Positions 62,638 to 64,000 of a DNA stretch of 64,000 bases are shown here, piece after piece. The position numbers and the translations under genes are program-made. The DNA is from JAMZMI01 sp964353015 (lineage in GTDB: Bacteria > Bacteroidota > Bacteroidia > Cytophagales > Cyclobacteriaceae). The notes under the pieces are model-generated. The model searched no databases. It was not told where the DNA came from and saw only the letters and a list, made by a program, of their open reading frames with translations. The stretch lies in assembly GCA_964353015.1 (NCBI GenBank), contig CAYGUA010000015.1, forward strand, positions 1 through 64,000, read 5' to 3'. Position 1 is the first letter of the stretch; each line of letters opens with the position of its first letter.

Positions 62638-64000
62638 ATGAAAAGAAAAATCAGGAAAGTCACCGTACTCGGATCTGGAATCATGGGTTCAAGGATTGCC
62701 TGTCATTTTGCCAACATTGGACTTGAAGTATTGCTGTTGGACATTGCCCCAAAAGAGCTGACCCCAGAGGAATCAAAAAAAGGACTCAATCTTGATCACC
62801 CTGCTGTAAAAAACAGAATAGTCAATGCGTCACTTCAAGCTGCGGTTTTGTCAAAACCAGCACCCCTTTACAAAACGACAAATGCGAGCTTAATAAAAAC
62901 CGGAAATTTTGATGATGATTTATCTAAAATCAAAGATTCAGACTGGGTGCTTGAAGCCATTGTGGAAAATCTGGAGATTAAAAAATCTCTTTTTGAAAAA
63001 GTAGAACAGCACCGAAAGCCAGGTACGCTTATTACTTCCAATACATCGGGTATTCCAATCAACTTAATGATTGATGGTCGAAGTGAGGATTTTCAAAAAC
63101 ATTTTTGTGGAACACATTTTTTCAATCCGCCGAGATACCTCAGGTTGTTTGAAGTGATACCTACCACAAAGACTGACCCGGAGATTACCAAATTTTTTCT
63201 CCATTATGCAGATCTTTTTTTAGGCAAAGAGGCGGTTTTATGTAAAGACACACCGGCCTTCATCGCCAATCGTGTTGGCATTTTTGCAATCATGTCTGGT
63301 ATGCACACAGTGGAAAAAATGGGCCTTACCGTAAATGAAGTAGATAAACTAACAGGTCCGGTCATAGGAAGACAAAAATCTGCAACATTCAGAACGATGG
63401 ATGTAGTGGGTCTGGATACGGCGGTGAAAGTTGCACAAGGGCTTTATCACGGATTACCAAATGATGAGTCAAGAGACACCTTTAAGCTTCCTAAAATAAT
63501 TCAGGAACTATATGATCGAAAATGGTGGGGAGATAAAACCAAACAAGGCTACTATAAAAAAGTACAAGAAGGTGGCGCTAAGGAAATTTTGGAACTGAAT
63601 CTTAACACATTTGAATACGAGCAAAAAGGCAGAGTAAAACTCGACGTGTTGGATAAAACTAAAAATGAGGAAGATCTCAAAAAGAGATTTCAAATAGTTA
63701 TTAAGGATCAAGGAAAAGAAGGTGATTTCTACAGACAGACATTTTTTGATCTGTTTAGATACTGTACTTTCAGAATCCCAGAAATAGCAGACGAGCTTTA
63801 TAGAATTGATCAGGCCGTAGCTGCTGGATTTGGTTGGGAAATGGGGCCTTTTGCAACTTGGGATGCCATGGGCGTAAGCGCTTGTGTAGAAAACATGAAA
63901 TCCATGAATTTATCTCCGGCCTCTTGGGTGGATGAAATGCTCCAAGCGGGTCATGAAACATTTTATAAATACGAAAAGGGCAAAAAGCATTATTACGATA
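62638..64000 (+). CDS. 3-hydroxyacyl-CoA dehydrogenase, FadB/FadJ-like, partial
   Basis: This open frame starts at the ATG at 62638 and runs off the right edge, giving 454 codons. The NAD-binding motif VLGSGIMGSRIACHFAN is at residue 9, followed by the catalytic region LITSNTSGIPIN and GTHFFNPPRYLRLFEVIPT, and the second-domain motif CKDTPAFIANRVG. The enzyme oxidises 3-hydroxyacyl-CoA in fatty-acid beta-oxidation. In Bacteroidota the gene usually continues with an enoyl-CoA hydratase domain and is followed by thiolase and acyl-CoA dehydrogenase genes; that part is outside the window. Confidence 0.93.
   Translation, partial: MKRKIRKVTVLGSGIMGSRIACHFANIGLEVLLLDIAPKELTPEESKKGLNLDHPAVKNRIVNASLQAAVLSKPAPLYKTTNASLIKTGNFDDDLSKIKDSDWVLEAIVENLEIKKSLFEKVEQHRKPGTLITSNTSGIPINLMIDGRSEDFQKHFCGTHFFNPPRYLRLFEVIPTTKTDPEITKFFLHYADLFLGKEAVLCKDTPAFIANRVGIFAIMSGMHTVEKMGLTVNEVDKLTGPVIGRQKSATFRTMDVVGLDTAVKVAQGLYHGLPNDESRDTFKLPKIIQELYDRKWWGDKTKQGYYKKVQEGGAKEILELNLNTFEYEQKGRVKLDVLDKTKNEEDLKKRFQIVIKDQGKEGDFYRQTFFDLFRYCTFRIPEIADELYRIDQAVAAGFGWEMGPFATWDAMGVSACVENMKSMNLSPASWVDEMLQAGHETFYKYEKGKKHYYD

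Overview
The window looks like part of a low-GC Bacteroidota chromosome, most likely Cytophagales. The supporting signs are a gliding-motility lipoprotein (GldJ), a FecI/FecR-type sigma/anti-sigma pair beside a TonB-dependent receptor, lineage families (DUF4295, DUF4301, DUF4175, DUF5522), -7 boxes of the TAnnTTTG type, few Shine-Dalgarno sequences, and C-terminal aromatic residues on predicted outer-membrane proteins. I see no tRNA, rRNA, CRISPR array, insertion sequence or prophage.

Layout. (1) 1-7.5 kb, minus strand: four tandem TPR sensor histidine kinases. A 2,271-bp segment occurs twice and appears identical, so two kinases share one transmitter behind different sensors. (2) 7.5-18 kb: ornithine aminotransferase, DUF5522, rpmB, two exported peptidases, an rpmG-DUF4295-ftsY block, a hydrolase-OsmC fusion and a large unknown exported protein. 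(3) 18-27 kb, mostly minus: EamA transporter, lspA, ileS (type 2 with a swapped signature motif), an RND transporter and dgt. (4) 27-37.5 kb: small housekeeping or unknown genes in alternating orientation. (5) 37.5-52.5 kb, nearly all plus: mfd, gldJ, comF (minus), then a packed run DUF4175 - HATPase - ybeY - mnmG - methyltransferase - Ig-like lipoprotein. (6) 52.8-61.3 kb: a TPR protein, then an ECF sigma / FecR / STN-barrel / repeat-barrel / TonB receptor cluster. (7) 61.4 kb to the end: a cysteine-motif protein, a MarR regulator and the start of a beta-oxidation 3-hydroxyacyl-CoA dehydrogenase.

The most important signal is chromosomal. Two 16-bp palindromes matching known ParB-binding parS sequences lie between ybeY and mnmG (47952-47967 and 47988-48003). 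About 4.5 kb downstream, a 363-bp AT-rich gap without genes (52469-52831) carries two perfect DnaA boxes and several near-matches. Base composition of the plus strand changes across that gap. I infer that this is oriC with its centromere-like sites.

The second notable signal is the sigma/anti-sigma cluster. Its STN signalling domain is not on the TonB receptor. It sits on a separate protein followed by GxQxxGxxN repeats and a barrel-like C-terminus with no recognisable TonB plug, which suggests an unusual transducer for cell-surface signalling.
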